DNA of 64,000 nucleotides from Lachnospiraceae bacterium (GTDB lineage: Bacteria > Bacillota > Clostridia > Lachnospirales > Lachnospiraceae): NCBI GenBank assembly GCA_024690605.1, contig JAILOV010000062.1, positions 1 to 64,000 of the forward strand, read 5' to 3'. Position numbers and translations under genes: made by a program. The notes under the pieces were generated by a model. It did not search any database, had not been told where the DNA came from, and saw only the letters and a list, made by a program, of their open reading frames with translations. Of this stretch, positions 1-8,926 are shown piece by piece. Every line of letters starts with the position of its first letter. Positions within the stretch are counted from its first letter, which is position 1.

Positions 1-1
1 G

Positions 2-145
2 CTCGCCGGCGCGATCTATTCGCACTGGATGGACGCGAACGAACAGAACATCAAGCTGGGAGAGTGGGTGCGCATCGGCGACACGATGGTGCGCTACATG
101 CCCGGCAACGGACAGGGACTCTATGAGATCAAGGCGGCATTTTAG
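2..145 (+). CDS. C-terminal end of an unidentified protein (partial)
   Basis: The first 145 bases hold an open frame with no stop until TAG at 143-145, giving the last 47 residues of a protein whose start lies upstream of the window. The visible tail is rich in Gly, Trp and Met and ends in KAAF. I do not recognise a family from so short a piece. It is followed by a strong promoter for the LacI gene, so it probably belongs to the preceding transcription unit. No T-rich terminator follows it directly. Confidence 0.6.
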   Translation, partial: LAGAIYSHWMDANEQNIKLGEWVRIGDTMVRYMPGNGQGLYEIKAAF

Positions 146-164
146 ATTTTTTATCGGTTACCGG

Positions 165-193
165 TTGACAGGAGAACTGCAGAGGAGTATGAT
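165..193 (+). promoter_or_regulatory. Sigma-A promoter of the lacI-family gene
   Basis: TTGACA at 165-170 and TATGAT at 188-193 are separated by 17 bases, a near-consensus promoter. Transcription should start near 200, leaving a leader of about 135 bases before the regulator gene at 336. Confidence 0.8.
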
Positions 194-203
194 GGTTTTA
201 ATG

Positions 204-218
204 AATTAAACGATTAAC
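204..218 (+). promoter_or_regulatory. LacI-type operator O1 (autoregulatory)
   Basis: The sequence AATTAAACGATTAAC contains the LacI-family core AA-N-CG-N-TT with its central CG at 211-212, 18.5 bases past the end of the -10 box. The same kind of site recurs at 1427-1442 and 5098-5113. Position just after the start site suggests repression of the regulator by itself. Confidence 0.65.
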
Positions 219-259
219 GAAGGCAATACTAAATCTTCATCATACTTCCTTTAAGAGAG

Positions 260-287
260 CGGCTGCGGAGGGATTCCCCCGCAGCCG
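260..287 (+). other. GC-rich stem-loop in the lacI leader
   Basis: CGGCTGCGG at 260-268 pairs perfectly with CCGCAGCCG at 279-287 around a ten-base loop. There is no good T-run after it, so it is only a possible terminator for the upstream gene or an mRNA structure in the leader of the regulator. Confidence 0.45.
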
Positions 288-335
288 TTCCCCTTACCGG
301 GCCTGCCTGACAAACCAGAGAGGAGCCTGTACGAG

Positions 336-1391
336 ATGTCTATGATCACGCTCAAGGAAATCGCAGAGATCTGCCATGTTTCCACCGCCACCGTCTCCAA
401 TGTCATCAACGGCAAATCCAAAACAAGCGAAGAAACGGCCGCGCGCATCCGCGCGGTGATCGAAGAGACCGGGTACCGCACCAACGTGGTGGCCAGAGGT
501 CTCAGGACCAGACGCACCAACATGATCGCGCTGATCGTGGAGGACGTCGCGCAGTTCACCTCGCCGACGCTGATCTCCGGCATCATGGCTCAGTGCGAGG
601 AGCGTGGTTTTGCCGTGGTCCTCTACAATCTCCGTCTCTATGACCGCTGGTCGGACACCTGGTACGATCAGGAGAAGAAATATCATTCCGTTCTCGATCC
701 CGTTCTGCAGAGCATTCTGTCCTCCGGCGCGGACGGCGTGATCTATCTGGCCGGGCACGCGCGCGTGATCCGCTGCTTCCCGGACAGCTTCCCGCTGCCG
801 GCCGTGATGTCCTATGCTTTTTCCGATTCCGTCCGCGTCCCTTCCGTCGTCATCGATGATGAAGCGGGCGCCCGCGAGGTGGTCGATTACCTGATCTCCA
901 TGGGGCACAGGCGCATCGGCTTTGTGGCCGGCAGAGAGGACAACCTGCACAGCAGACAGCGTCTGGCGGGCTATCAGCAGTCCCTGCTCAAGGCAGGGAT
1001 CCTCTACGATCCGGGCCTTGTCTACTACGGTCATTGGACCAGGGAATCCGGCTACGCCGGTGCCGAAGCGCTGGAAGGCAAAGAGATCACAGCCTATTTT
1101 GCCATTTCCGACCGCATGGCCGGCGGTGTCTGTGACTATCTGGAGAAGAAGGGCAGACAGGTCGGCAGGGACGTTTCCGTCGCGGGATTTGATGACGAGA
1201 GCATCGCTGCCTATTTTCGCCCGCCGCTCACCACAACGGCTCTGCCGCTTCACGAGATCGGCAGAGTCTCCGCGGAGCTTCTGCTGGACCGCATCCAGGA
1301 TCCGGAGGGCGGGAAGTATTTTCCCACAGAACCGGAGATCGTCAGGGTTCCCTGCAGCTTTATCGAGCGCAGTTCCGTCTGCAGGTTGTGA
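336..1391 (+). CDS. LacI-family transcriptional regulator
   Basis: A 351-residue repressor of usual LacI length. Residues 4-55 form the helix-turn-helix and hinge (TLKEIAEICHVSTATVSNVINGK, given here only by its type: VSTATVSNVING is the recognition core). Residues 60-345 form the periplasmic-binding-protein-like sensor domain, with GMHRRIGF-type and SVAGFDD-type motifs visible. The ATG at 336 follows AGGAG at a workable distance. It heads the xylosidase/arabinofuranosidase/ABC importer locus, and three matching palindromes at its own and two downstream promoters make it the likely local regulator. The inducer is inferred to be a xylan- or arabinoxylan-derived sugar; this cannot be read from the sequence. 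Confidence 0.93.
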   Translation: MSMITLKEIAEICHVSTATVSNVINGKSKTSEETAARIRAVIEETGYRTNVVARGLRTRRTNMIALIVEDVAQFTSPTLISGIMAQCEERGFAVVLYNLRLYDRWSDTWYDQEKKYHSVLDPVLQSILSSGADGVIYLAGHARVIRCFPDSFPLPAVMSYAFSDSVRVPSVVIDDEAGAREVVDYLISMGHRRIGFVAGREDNLHSRQRLAGYQQSLLKAGILYDPGLVYYGHWTRESGYAGAEALEGKEITAYFAISDRMAGGVCDYLEKKGRQVGRDVSVAGFDDESIAAYFRPPLTTTALPLHEIGRVSAELLLDRIQDPEGGKYFPTEPEIVRVPCSFIERSSVCRL

Positions 1392-1421
1392 ATGACAGAT
1401 CCATTCTATTCAGTGTACGAT
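1392..1421 (+). promoter_or_regulatory. Promoter of the GH120-GH51 operon
   Basis: ATGACA (1392-1397) and TACGAT (1416-1421) lie 18 bases apart, immediately after the lacI stop codon and just upstream of operator O2. The boxes are weaker than those of the neighbouring promoters. Confidence 0.5.
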
Positions 1422-1426
1422 CAGGT

Positions 1427-1442
1427 GGTTTATCGTTAAACC
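1427..1442 (+). promoter_or_regulatory. LacI-type operator O2
   Basis: GGTTTATCGTTAAACC is palindromic except for one central base pair and has the central CG at 1434-1435. It starts five bases after the -10 box, so a bound repressor would cover the transcription start. It matches O1 and O3. Confidence 0.75.
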
Positions 1443-1480
1443 CAATCAGGGGGATCCGAGGGATCGGAAAAGGAGGGTGT

Positions 1481-3478
1481 ATGGTCTACTATGTTTCTGC
1501 AGGCGCATCCAGAGACGGGGACGGGAGCCGTGAGATGCCGTTTAAACACATCGATGACGCGGCGCGCATCGCACAGGCCGGCGACGAGATCGTGGTCGCG
1601 CCGGGGGTGTACAGGGAGCGCGTCGTTCCGAGAAACGGCGGCACGGAGGAGAAGCGGATCGTCTACCGCTCGGAAAAGCCGCTGGGCGCCGTGATCACCG
1701 GCGCGGAGATCGTGACCGGCTGGAAGAAGCATCGCGGCAATGTGTGGACCGTGCGCGTCAATAACGGGGTTTTCGGTGACTACAATCCCTACACGACGCG
1801 GGTCTGCGGCGACTGGTATTTTGCGCCGACGATCCGCCACACGGGCTCTGTCTATCTCAACGATCTTGCGATGTATGAGACCGACACCCTGAAGGAATGC
1901 GCGAAGGGCGCACCGGATCCGTTCGCGTGGAACAACGGGGAATCAAAATACAAATGGTACACGGAGCAGGATGGTGATGAGACCGTGCTCTACGCCAATT
2001 TCCAGGGACTGGATCCCAATAAGGAAAAGGTGGAGATCAGCGTTCGCCGCAACTGCTTCATGCCGGATGAGAACGAGCGGAACTATATCACTGTCAGCGG
2101 CTTCTGCATCTGCAAGGCGGCCACGACCTGGGCACCGCCCGCCGCCTATCAGGACGGTATGATCGGCCCGCACTGGGCCAAGGGCTGGATCATCGAGGAC
2201 TGCGAGATCTACGGCAGCCGCTGCTGCGGGATCTCCCTCGGCAAGTACCGTGATCCGGAGAATGACATGTATTTCTTCACGAAGCACGTCAAGAGTCCCA
2301 CACAGATGGAACGGGACGCCGTGTGCCGCGGACAGTACCACGGCTGGCTCAAGGAGCGGATCGGCGGGCACATCATCCGCCGCTGCAACATCCATCACTG
2401 TGAGCAGACCGGCATTGTCGGCCGCATGGGCGGCGTCTTCTCTACGATCGAGGACTGCGAGATCCATCACATCTGCAATTCGCAGCAGCTGGGCGGTGCG
2501 GAGACGGCAGGCATCAAGCTCCATGCCGCCATTGATGTGACGATCCGCCGGAATCACATCCATCACAGCATCATGGGTGTCTGGTGCGACTGGCAGGCGC
2601 AGGGCGCCAGGATCACACAGAACCTGATGCATGACAACACGCGGCCCGAAGGAAAGAAGCAGGCACCGGGCGCGATGTTCTGCACCGATGTGTTCATCGA
2701 GGTCGGACACGGGCCGACCCTCATCGACAACAACATCCTGCTCTCGCCGGTCGCCGTGACGATCCCGAGCGAGGGTATCGCCGTCGTGCACAACCTGATC
2801 CTCGGCGGCTATTCCCTCATCAATTCCGGTGTGGACAGCGAGATCAACGGGCAGAGAGAACCGCGCTACACGCCGTATCACATTAGGCACCGCACCGAGG
2901 TCGCCGGCTTTATGACGATCCTGCACGGTGACGACCGCATCTACAACAACATCTTCCTCCAGCAATATCCGGTGAAGGACAAAAAGAAGACTTTCAAAGA
3001 CGCGGACTATGAAGTCGTCGGGACGGCGCCTTTTGATATTTTCCCTTCCGAGGAGGAATGGAGCGCGCAGTTTGACATGGAGAAGAATCCGGACATGGGG
3101 AAGCTCGCGAGCGCGCATTTCGGGCATCTTCCCGTATGGGTGGGCGGCAACGCGTATTTTGGCGGCGCGACGGTGAGCAAACATGAAAAGGACGGCTTTG
3201 TCGGGAAGAAGACCGGCGTGAAGGTTGCGCTCATCGAGAAGAAAGGACGGTACACATTAAAGACCAATCTCTACACGTATCTTAAGGATTTCCGGGATCG
3301 GATCATCACGAGTGAGATCCTGGGCTGCGCGTTCGAACCGGAGCAGCGCTTCGAGAATCCCGACGGCACGGCGATCACGCTGGACCGGGATTATCTGGGA
3401 GAACACAGAGGGGTGAACGCTCTGCCAGGGCCCTTTGCGGAGGCACCGGATGCCGGCAGAACCCTGTGGGAATTCTGA
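1481..3478 (+). CDS. GH120 beta-xylosidase (right-handed beta-helix)
   Basis: A 665-residue protein whose whole length resembles the GH120 beta-xylosidases such as XylC of Thermoanaerobacterium. Shared stretches include GVYRERV near residue 43, FGDYNPY near 98, YANFQG near 171, WAPP near 217, AGIKLHAAIDV near 343 and the pair GVWCDWQAQG and DVFIEVGHGP. The catalytic nucleophile Asp and acid/base Glu of the family correspond to D370 and E407; about 14 extra residues lie between them compared with XylC. There is no signal peptide, so it acts in the cytoplasm on imported xylo-oligosaccharides. The ATG at 1481 follows AGGAGGG; an upstream in-frame ATG at 1388 would put the promoter and operator inside the gene and is rejected. 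Confidence 0.85.
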   Translation: MVYYVSAGASRDGDGSREMPFKHIDDAARIAQAGDEIVVAPGVYRERVVPRNGGTEEKRIVYRSEKPLGAVITGAEIVTGWKKHRGNVWTVRVNNGVFGDYNPYTTRVCGDWYFAPTIRHTGSVYLNDLAMYETDTLKECAKGAPDPFAWNNGESKYKWYTEQDGDETVLYANFQGLDPNKEKVEISVRRNCFMPDENERNYITVSGFCICKAATTWAPPAAYQDGMIGPHWAKGWIIEDCEIYGSRCCGISLGKYRDPENDMYFFTKHVKSPTQMERDAVCRGQYHGWLKERIGGHIIRRCNIHHCEQTGIVGRMGGVFSTIEDCEIHHICNSQQLGGAETAGIKLHAAIDVTIRRNHIHHSIMGVWCDWQAQGARITQNLMHDNTRPEGKKQAPGAMFCTDVFIEVGHGPTLIDNNILLSPVAVTIPSEGIAVVHNLILGGYSLINSGVDSEINGQREPRYTPYHIRHRTEVAGFMTILHGDDRIYNNIFLQQYPVKDKKKTFKDADYEVVGTAPFDIFPSEEEWSAQFDMEKNPDMGKLASAHFGHLPVWVGGNAYFGGATVSKHEKDGFVGKKTGVKVALIEKKGRYTLKTNLYTYLKDFRDRIITSEILGCAFEPEQRFENPDGTAITLDRDYLGEHRGVNALPGPFAEAPDAGRTLWEF

Positions 3479-3544
3479 CGTCCGGATGACGCGGACGGGG
3501 CACGGATACCGTTTTTCACGGATGTAGAAAAGGAGGTTTGCAAG

Positions 3545-5050
3545 ATGGCGAAGCTTACGATCAATGAGAACAAAACCTGCGGAACGATCGCGCCGGAGAT
3601 CTACGGTCATTTTTCCGAGCATCTGGGACGCTGCATCTATGACGGCGTTTTTGTCGGCGAACAGTCCGACATCCCCAATGTGAACGGCATGCGGACCGAT
3701 GTGGTCGAGGCATTAAAGGAGATCAAAGTGCCGGTGCTGCGCTGGCCGGGCGGATGCTTTGCGGATGAATATCACTGGAAGGACGGCATCGGTCCCAAAG
3801 CGTCGCGCAAGAAACTGGTCAACACGCACTGGGGTGGCGTCACCGAGGACAACAGCTTCGGCACGCATGAGTTCATGGAGCTGTGCCGGCAGATCGGCTG
3901 CAAGACCTATGTGAACGGGAATCTCGGCAGCGGGACCGTGCAGGAGATGAGTGAGTGGGTCGAATACATGACCTTTAACGGTGTCTCGCCGATGGCGGAA
4001 CTTCGGAAGAAGAACGGACATGAGGAGCCGTGGGCCGTGGATTATTTCGGTGTCGGCAACGAGAACTGGGGCTGCGGCGGAAACATGACCGCCGAACACT
4101 ATGCCAACGAGTACCGCCGGTATCAGACCTATGTTCGGCAGTATGACAAGGACCATCCGGTGGCAAAGATCGCCTGCGGCCCCGGAACGGAGGACACGCA
4201 CTGGACGCGCGTTCTGCTGGAGACCTGCTATGATCATGCCCCTGCCAACACGCACGGTTTCATGGATCTGATGTCCCTGCATTACTATGTGTTTCCCGGC
4301 GGGTGGGATGACAGGGGCGCCGCGACCGAGTACTCCGACGAGCGCTGGTATCAGACGCTGTTCAAGGCGCTCGGTATCGAGAAGATGATCGCCGGCCACA
4401 CGGCCGTGATCGATCAGTTTGATCCGGAGAAGAAGATCGGCTTTGCCGTCGATGAGTGGGGCAACTGGTTTGATGTAGAAAAAGGCACCAACCCCGGTTT
4501 CCTGTATCAGCAGTCAACCGTCCGCGACGCGCTGGTGGCGGGCATCACATTGAACATCTTCAACAAGCGCTGCGATCGCGTGCGGATGGCCTGCCTCGCG
4601 CAGATGATCAACGTGCTCCAGTCGGTGATCCTGACGGAGGGCGACCGGATGGTGAAGACCCCCACCTGGCACGTGCTGCACCAGTTCCGTCATCATCAGG
4701 GCGCGGAGCTTCTGGAGAGCGCACTCACAGAAGCGGGCGAGACGGGAACGGAAAAGTGGACGGTACCGGCGGTCACGGAATCCGTCTCCCGAAAGGACGG
4801 CATCATCACGATCACGCTGAACAACCTGTCCCTGACGGACGCACAGGAGGTCACGGTGCAGTTTACGGAGGATGCGGCCCGCACGGTCACGGAAGCGACC
4901 GTGGTGACCGGTTCCGATGTGCATGACCACAACACGTTCGACACGCCGGAGACGGTGAAGGAAACGGCGTTCTCGGACTATCGCAGCGATGGCAGAAAAC
5001 TGACCGTTACGCTTCCGAAGGCCGGTGTGGTGATGCTCCGAGTGAAATAA
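3545..5050 (+). CDS. abfA: GH51 alpha-L-arabinofuranosidase
   Basis: A 501-residue cytoplasmic enzyme that removes arabinofuranosyl side groups from arabinan or arabinoxylan oligosaccharides. The N-terminal [11 protein letters not shown] and [14 protein letters not shown] motifs are typical. The acid/base Glu is E173 in GVGNENWG and the nucleophile Glu is E304 in AVDEWGNW. The C-terminal 130 residues form the usual beta-sandwich. The start at 3545 follows AGGAGG. The gene is 66 bases after the GH120 gene with no promoter between, so the two are one operon. GH120 plus GH51 points to arabinoxylo-oligosaccharides as substrate. Confidence 0.95.
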   Translation: MAKLTINENKTCGTIAPEIYGHFSEHLGRCIYDGVFVGEQSDIPNVNGMRTDVVEALKEIKVPVLRWPGGCFADEYHWKDGIGPKASRKKLVNTHWGGVTEDNSFGTHEFMELCRQIGCKTYVNGNLGSGTVQEMSEWVEYMTFNGVSPMAELRKKNGHEEPWAVDYFGVGNENWGCGGNMTAEHYANEYRRYQTYVRQYDKDHPVAKIACGPGTEDTHWTRVLLETCYDHAPANTHGFMDLMSLHYYVFPGGWDDRGAATEYSDERWYQTLFKALGIEKMIAGHTAVIDQFDPEKKIGFAVDEWGNWFDVEKGTNPGFLYQQSTVRDALVAGITLNIFNKRCDRVRMACLAQMINVLQSVILTEGDRMVKTPTWHVLHQFRHHQGAELLESALTEAGETGTEKWTVPAVTESVSRKDGIITITLNNLSLTDAQEVTVQFTEDAARTVTEATVVTGSDVHDHNTFDTPETVKETAFSDYRSDGRKLTVTLPKAGVVMLRVK

Positions 5051-5057
5051 TTATCCA

Positions 5058-5087
5058 TTGACAGTTGTATGGTTTCGGAAGTATAAT
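5058..5087 (+). promoter_or_regulatory. Consensus promoter of the ABC importer operon
   Basis: TTGACA at 5058-5063 and TATAAT at 5082-5087, 18 bases apart, match both sigma-A consensus boxes exactly. It begins eight bases after the GH51 stop codon. Confidence 0.9.
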
Positions 5088-5097
5088 GTTTTCAGTT

Positions 5098-5113
5098 GGT
5101 AAATCGATTTATC
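5098..5113 (+). promoter_or_regulatory. LacI-type operator O3
   Basis: GGTAAATCGATTTATC is a near-perfect palindrome with the AA-N-CG-N-TT core. Its centre lies 18.5 bases after the -10 box, the same distance as at the lacI promoter, which supports control by the same repressor. Confidence 0.8.
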
Positions 5114-5142
5114 ATATCATTACTGACAGTATAGGAGGGTCT

Positions 5143-6057
5143 ATGAAGCTGGACAAGAAAAAGATCCGCGGTTACAGAGAATTTCTTTATGTCCTTCCTT
5201 TCATCATCCTGGTCCTGATCTTTGCGTACTATCCGCTTTACGGCTGGGTCTATGCGTTCTATGACTACAAACCGCCGGCACCGCTGTCTCCCGATCAGTT
5301 CGTCGGGTTCAAATGGTTCCACTACATGCTCGACAATGAGATCAAGAGGAAGCAGATCTTTCAGGTGTTGCTGAACACCTTTGCGATCAGCGGTCTGAGC
5401 ATGCTGTTCTCCTGGTTCCCGATGATGTTCGCGGTCTTTCTGAATGAGATCCAGTGCCAGCCCTTCAAGAAGTTCGTGCAGACGGTCACGACGCTGCCCA
5501 ATTTCATCAGCTGGGTCCTTGTGTATTCCATTGCGTTCTGCGTGTTTAACAGCACCGGTGTTGTCAACAGCGTCCTCATGCAGCTGGGGATCATCGATAT
5601 GCCGATCATGTTCCTGCAGTCCTCGGAGCATATCTGGTTCAAGATGTGGCTGTGGCTCACCTGGAAGAACGCGGGCTGGGCGGCCATCATGTACATTGCC
5701 GCCATCACCGGCATCGACGAGGAACTGATCGATGCTGCCCGGGTGGACGGCGCCAATCGCTGGAAGATCATCTGGCACATCACGATCCCCAGCATTCTGC
5801 CGACCTACCTGGTGCTCCTGTTCCTGAACATGGCGAACTTCCTCTCCAACGGCATGGAGCAGTTCTTCGTCTTCCAGAACTCCTTCAACGTGGATTACAT
5901 TCAGGTGCTGGATCTGTATGTCTATAATATGGCGATGGGCGGCGGCGCCTATTCGCTGTCGACCGCCATCGGCGTGCTCAAGAGTGTGGTCAGTATCATT
6001 CTGCTGTGCGTGATGAACACGATCTCCAAGGTTACGAGAGGGGAGGGATTCATCTGA
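5143..6057 (+). CDS. ABC sugar transporter permease (LplB/MalF type)
   Basis: A 304-residue polytopic membrane protein of the CUT1 oligosaccharide importer family. Six hydrophobic segments are visible, and the cytoplasmic EAA loop is seen as IDEELIDAARVDGANRWKI near residues 193-211, where it would dock a shared ATPase encoded elsewhere. The start at 5143 follows AGGAGGG; the longer frame from 5065 would contain the promoter -10 box and operator and is rejected. It forms an operon with the second permease, whose ATG overlaps its stop codon, and with the binding lipoprotein. Confidence 0.92.
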   Translation: MKLDKKKIRGYREFLYVLPFIILVLIFAYYPLYGWVYAFYDYKPPAPLSPDQFVGFKWFHYMLDNEIKRKQIFQVLLNTFAISGLSMLFSWFPMMFAVFLNEIQCQPFKKFVQTVTTLPNFISWVLVYSIAFCVFNSTGVVNSVLMQLGIIDMPIMFLQSSEHIWFKMWLWLTWKNAGWAAIMYIAAITGIDEELIDAARVDGANRWKIIWHITIPSILPTYLVLLFLNMANFLSNGMEQFFVFQNSFNVDYIQVLDLYVYNMAMGGGAYSLSTAIGVLKSVVSIILLCVMNTISKVTRGEGFI

Positions 6058-6989
6058 TGGCTGACGTAAAGATCTTAAAGAAAAAGACACGCAAAAAGCA
6101 GGATCCGGTCGATCTGGTGATGCATGTCATCACTTATATCGTCTACACGTTTTTTGCTTTTGTCTGCGTGTATCCGTTCTACTATATTTTTATCAACACG
6201 ATCAGTTCCAATGATCTGAGCGCACGGGGCAAGGTCACATTCTGGCCCAGGGAGATCCACTTCACCAACTATATCAATGTCTCCCACATCCCGTCGCTGC
6301 TGGATGCATTCAAGATCTCCCTTGCAAGAACGATCCTCGGGACGCTCCTGACGGTGTTCGCGTCGGCCTTCCTGGGCTACATGTTCACCAGAAAGACCAT
6401 GTGGAAGAGAAAGCTCTGGTACCGGCTGGTGGTCGCGACCATGTATTTCAACGCCGGCATCATCCCGTTCTTCATCACGATGAAGAATATCGGCCTCTAC
6501 AACACGTTCTGGGTTTACATCCTGCCGACCGTGGTGTCTCCTTTCTACATCGTCCTCTGCAAGACCTTTGTAGAGTCCGTGCCCAAGGAACTGACGGATG
6601 CGGCGGAGCTGGACGGCGCGGGGACGATCCGCACCTTTATCTCGGTGATCATTCCGGTCATCAAACCGATCCTGGCGACGGTCGCGATCTTCAGCGCGGT
6701 CGCGCAGTGGAACTCCTTCCAGGACACGCTGCTGCTGGTCAGTGATCCGAAGCTTTCCACACTGCAGTTCACGCTGTATCAGTACATCAATCAGGCGAGC
6801 TCCCTCAAGGCGCTCGTTAACAGCACCGGCAATGCCGCCTCTCTGGCTGCTTCGCTGGCGCATGCCGCAACGGCGACTTCGATCCGCATGACGGTCACGA
6901 TCGTGGTCGTCGCACCGATCCTGCTGGTCTACCCGATCTTCCAGCGGTATTTTGTCAAGGGTATCATGATCGGGGCTGTCAAGGGTTAG
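6057..6989 (+). CDS. ABC sugar transporter permease (LplC/MalG type)
   Basis: A 310-residue partner permease of the CUT1 class. Six hydrophobic segments follow a basic N-terminus (KILKKKTRKKQDP). The EAA loop reads PKELTDAAELDGAGTI near residues 178-193. The ATG at 6057 shares one base with the TGA of the upstream permease, which indicates translational coupling; GGGGAGGG lies just before it. No ATP-binding gene is present in the locus, as is usual for such importers that borrow a MsmX-like ATPase. Confidence 0.92.
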   Translation: MADVKILKKKTRKKQDPVDLVMHVITYIVYTFFAFVCVYPFYYIFINTISSNDLSARGKVTFWPREIHFTNYINVSHIPSLLDAFKISLARTILGTLLTVFASAFLGYMFTRKTMWKRKLWYRLVVATMYFNAGIIPFFITMKNIGLYNTFWVYILPTVVSPFYIVLCKTFVESVPKELTDAAELDGAGTIRTFISVIIPVIKPILATVAIFSAVAQWNSFQDTLLLVSDPKLSTLQFTLYQYINQASSLKALVNSTGNAASLAASLAHAATATSIRMTVTIVVVAPILLVYPIFQRYFVKGIMIGAVKG

Positions 6990-7043
6990 TTCTGGCACCG
7001 TAAGGAGCTATGTAACTGTCAATCAACAAAAGGGAGGTAACAA

Positions 7044-8828
7044 ATGAAAGCTAAGAGAATCGTTTCATTGTTGACCGCCGGTGCTCTGGTCCTCGGGACT
7101 ATCGCGGGATGCGGCGGCGCAGGCGGCGATGCAGCCACCCAGCCGGCTGACTCCGGACAGACGGAAGCCAAGGCGGACACCGGCAGCGCGGATGCCAAGG
7201 CGGATACGGCCGCGGCGGATGCCGGAAGCGGCGACACCATGGAGATCGAGGTCTATGACGCGGCTGCCAACTATCAGGGTCTGCAGACCGGATGGTTCGA
7301 CAAGGTCGTTAAGGACCGATTCAATATCGATTTGAACATCATCGCACCGCAGGTGGCCGGTGATGCGATCTACCAGACCCGCACGAGTGCCGGCAATCTC
7401 GGCGACATCGTGCTCCTGGATGCGGTGGATTTCGCGGACTGCGTCAAGGCCGGTCTGATCAAGGACATCTCCGCGGACATCGGCAACTACAGCAATCTGA
7501 ACGGTTTCATCGATCAGATCAAGGTCTACAACAGCGGCCTTGAGGGCAACAACGGTGAGATCTACGGTATCCCGACCCAGATGATGAACACCTCTCCGAC
7601 GTCCTATTCGCAGGATGTCATTTATTCCAGCCCGCTGCTTCGCTGGGACTATTATCAGGAGCTGGGCATGCCCGACATCAAGGATCTTGACGGTCTTGTT
7701 GATGTTCTTGGACAGATGCAGAAGGCGCATCCCACCAACGATGCGGGTGATCCGTGCTATGCGGTTTCCCTGTGGCCCGACTGGGACGGCAACGACAACA
7801 TGCTCGGTATCGCGAATGTTGTTCAGCTGACCACCTGGTACGGCGAGAAGATCAAGGATTCCGCGATCCTCAAGGCGGACGGCAAGACCTTCACTCCGAT
7901 CACGGACAAGACCGCGACCTACTACAAGATGCTGAAGTTCCTGAACAGCCTGTATAAGGCGGGTCTCGTTGATCCCGATTCCGGTACGCAGGACTGGAAC
8001 GCCGCTTGCGCAAAGATGAGCGCCGGTCAGGTCAACATGTTCTGGTACAGCTGGCAGGTCGGTTTCTGGAACAGCCAGGAGCGTCTGGACAACGGCACGG
8101 CCATGATCTTTGTCCCCGTGGATGATCAGAACTACTATGCCGATGCGGATCCTTACTACGGCAGCGGCCGTGTCTTCGGTATCGGCTCCGGCGTGGACGA
8201 TGCGAAGTATAAGACGATCCTTGAGTTCCTTGACTGGTACGCATCTCCCGAGGGTCTTGAATTCGAGCATGCCGGCATCAAGGACTTCAACTACACGGTC
8301 GGCAGCGACGGCAAGTACACCGCGATCAACGACAATGCGCTGATGGACAACCTCAATGTTCCGGAAGAGTACGGCGGGGCAGGCTACAACGACGGAAACA
8401 ACCAGATCAATGAGTGGATCGTGAGCGCCAACGCGATCAATCCCAACACCAACGAGACCTATGCGAAGGATTACTGGTCCTCCTGGAAGGCTTCAACGCT
8501 CACGCAGATGAAGAAGGACTGGGCGGCGAGGTTTGGTGCCGCGGAGCCCGCAGAGTGGATGCAGAAGAACAACAAGCTGGTCATCAGCCCCAACGTCACG
8601 GTGCCGCTGGGCTCCGATACGGCTGATATCAGTGTTGTCCGCAATCAGTGCAACAAGACCCTGTGCGACGCTTCCTGGAAGATGATCTTTGTCAAGGATG
8701 ACGCGAGCTTTGATTCCATGTGGGATGAGATGACCGCAACCATGGATGGTCAGGGATTCCAGGATCTCTACAAGTTCGACGTTGAGAAGTGGCAGCCACA
8801 GGTTGACGCGAAGAACGCGGTCAAGTAA
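7044..8828 (+). CDS. Extracellular sugar-binding lipoprotein of the xylo-oligosaccharide importer
   Basis: A 594-residue solute-binding protein. The signal peptide ends in the lipobox TIAGC with C23 as lipidation site, followed by a low-complexity Ala/Asp/Thr linker to about residue 68. The body is a long type of CUT1 binding protein usually paired with LplB/LplC permeases. Good ribosome-binding site (GGGAGG). It is the last gene of the importer operon and is followed by a strong terminator. Substrate is inferred from the GH120 and GH51 neighbours to be a (arabino)xylo-oligosaccharide. Confidence 0.92.
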   Translation: MKAKRIVSLLTAGALVLGTIAGCGGAGGDAATQPADSGQTEAKADTGSADAKADTAAADAGSGDTMEIEVYDAAANYQGLQTGWFDKVVKDRFNIDLNIIAPQVAGDAIYQTRTSAGNLGDIVLLDAVDFADCVKAGLIKDISADIGNYSNLNGFIDQIKVYNSGLEGNNGEIYGIPTQMMNTSPTSYSQDVIYSSPLLRWDYYQELGMPDIKDLDGLVDVLGQMQKAHPTNDAGDPCYAVSLWPDWDGNDNMLGIANVVQLTTWYGEKIKDSAILKADGKTFTPITDKTATYYKMLKFLNSLYKAGLVDPDSGTQDWNAACAKMSAGQVNMFWYSWQVGFWNSQERLDNGTAMIFVPVDDQNYYADADPYYGSGRVFGIGSGVDDAKYKTILEFLDWYASPEGLEFEHAGIKDFNYTVGSDGKYTAINDNALMDNLNVPEEYGGAGYNDGNNQINEWIVSANAINPNTNETYAKDYWSSWKASTLTQMKKDWAARFGAAEPAEWMQKNNKLVISPNVTVPLGSDTADISVVRNQCNKTLCDASWKMIFVKDDASFDSMWDEMTATMDGQGFQDLYKFDVEKWQPQVDAKNAVK

Positions 8829-8854
8829 GATCTGCAGCACACCTGAAAAGAAAC

Positions 8855-8882
8855 GGGGGAGCCGACGGCTCCCCCTGTTTTA
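8855..8882 (+). terminator. Rho-independent terminator after the importer operon
   Basis: GGGGGAGCC (8855-8863) pairs with GGCTCCCCC (8867-8875) around a GAC loop, followed by TGTTTTA. It separates the operon from the convergent gene ending at 8927. Confidence 0.85.
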
Positions 8883-8926
8883 CTGTTCAAGTCATGTATG
8901 GGATCCCGTTGATATGCTTTCCCGGA

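Noticed and set aside
1943-3184. 413-residue minus-strand open frame
   Set aside because: Antisense to the GH120 gene, which shows clear family conservation.
5065-5142. Upstream start for the first importer permease
   Set aside because: The segment contains the -10 box and the LacI operator; the start at 5143 has AGGAGGG.
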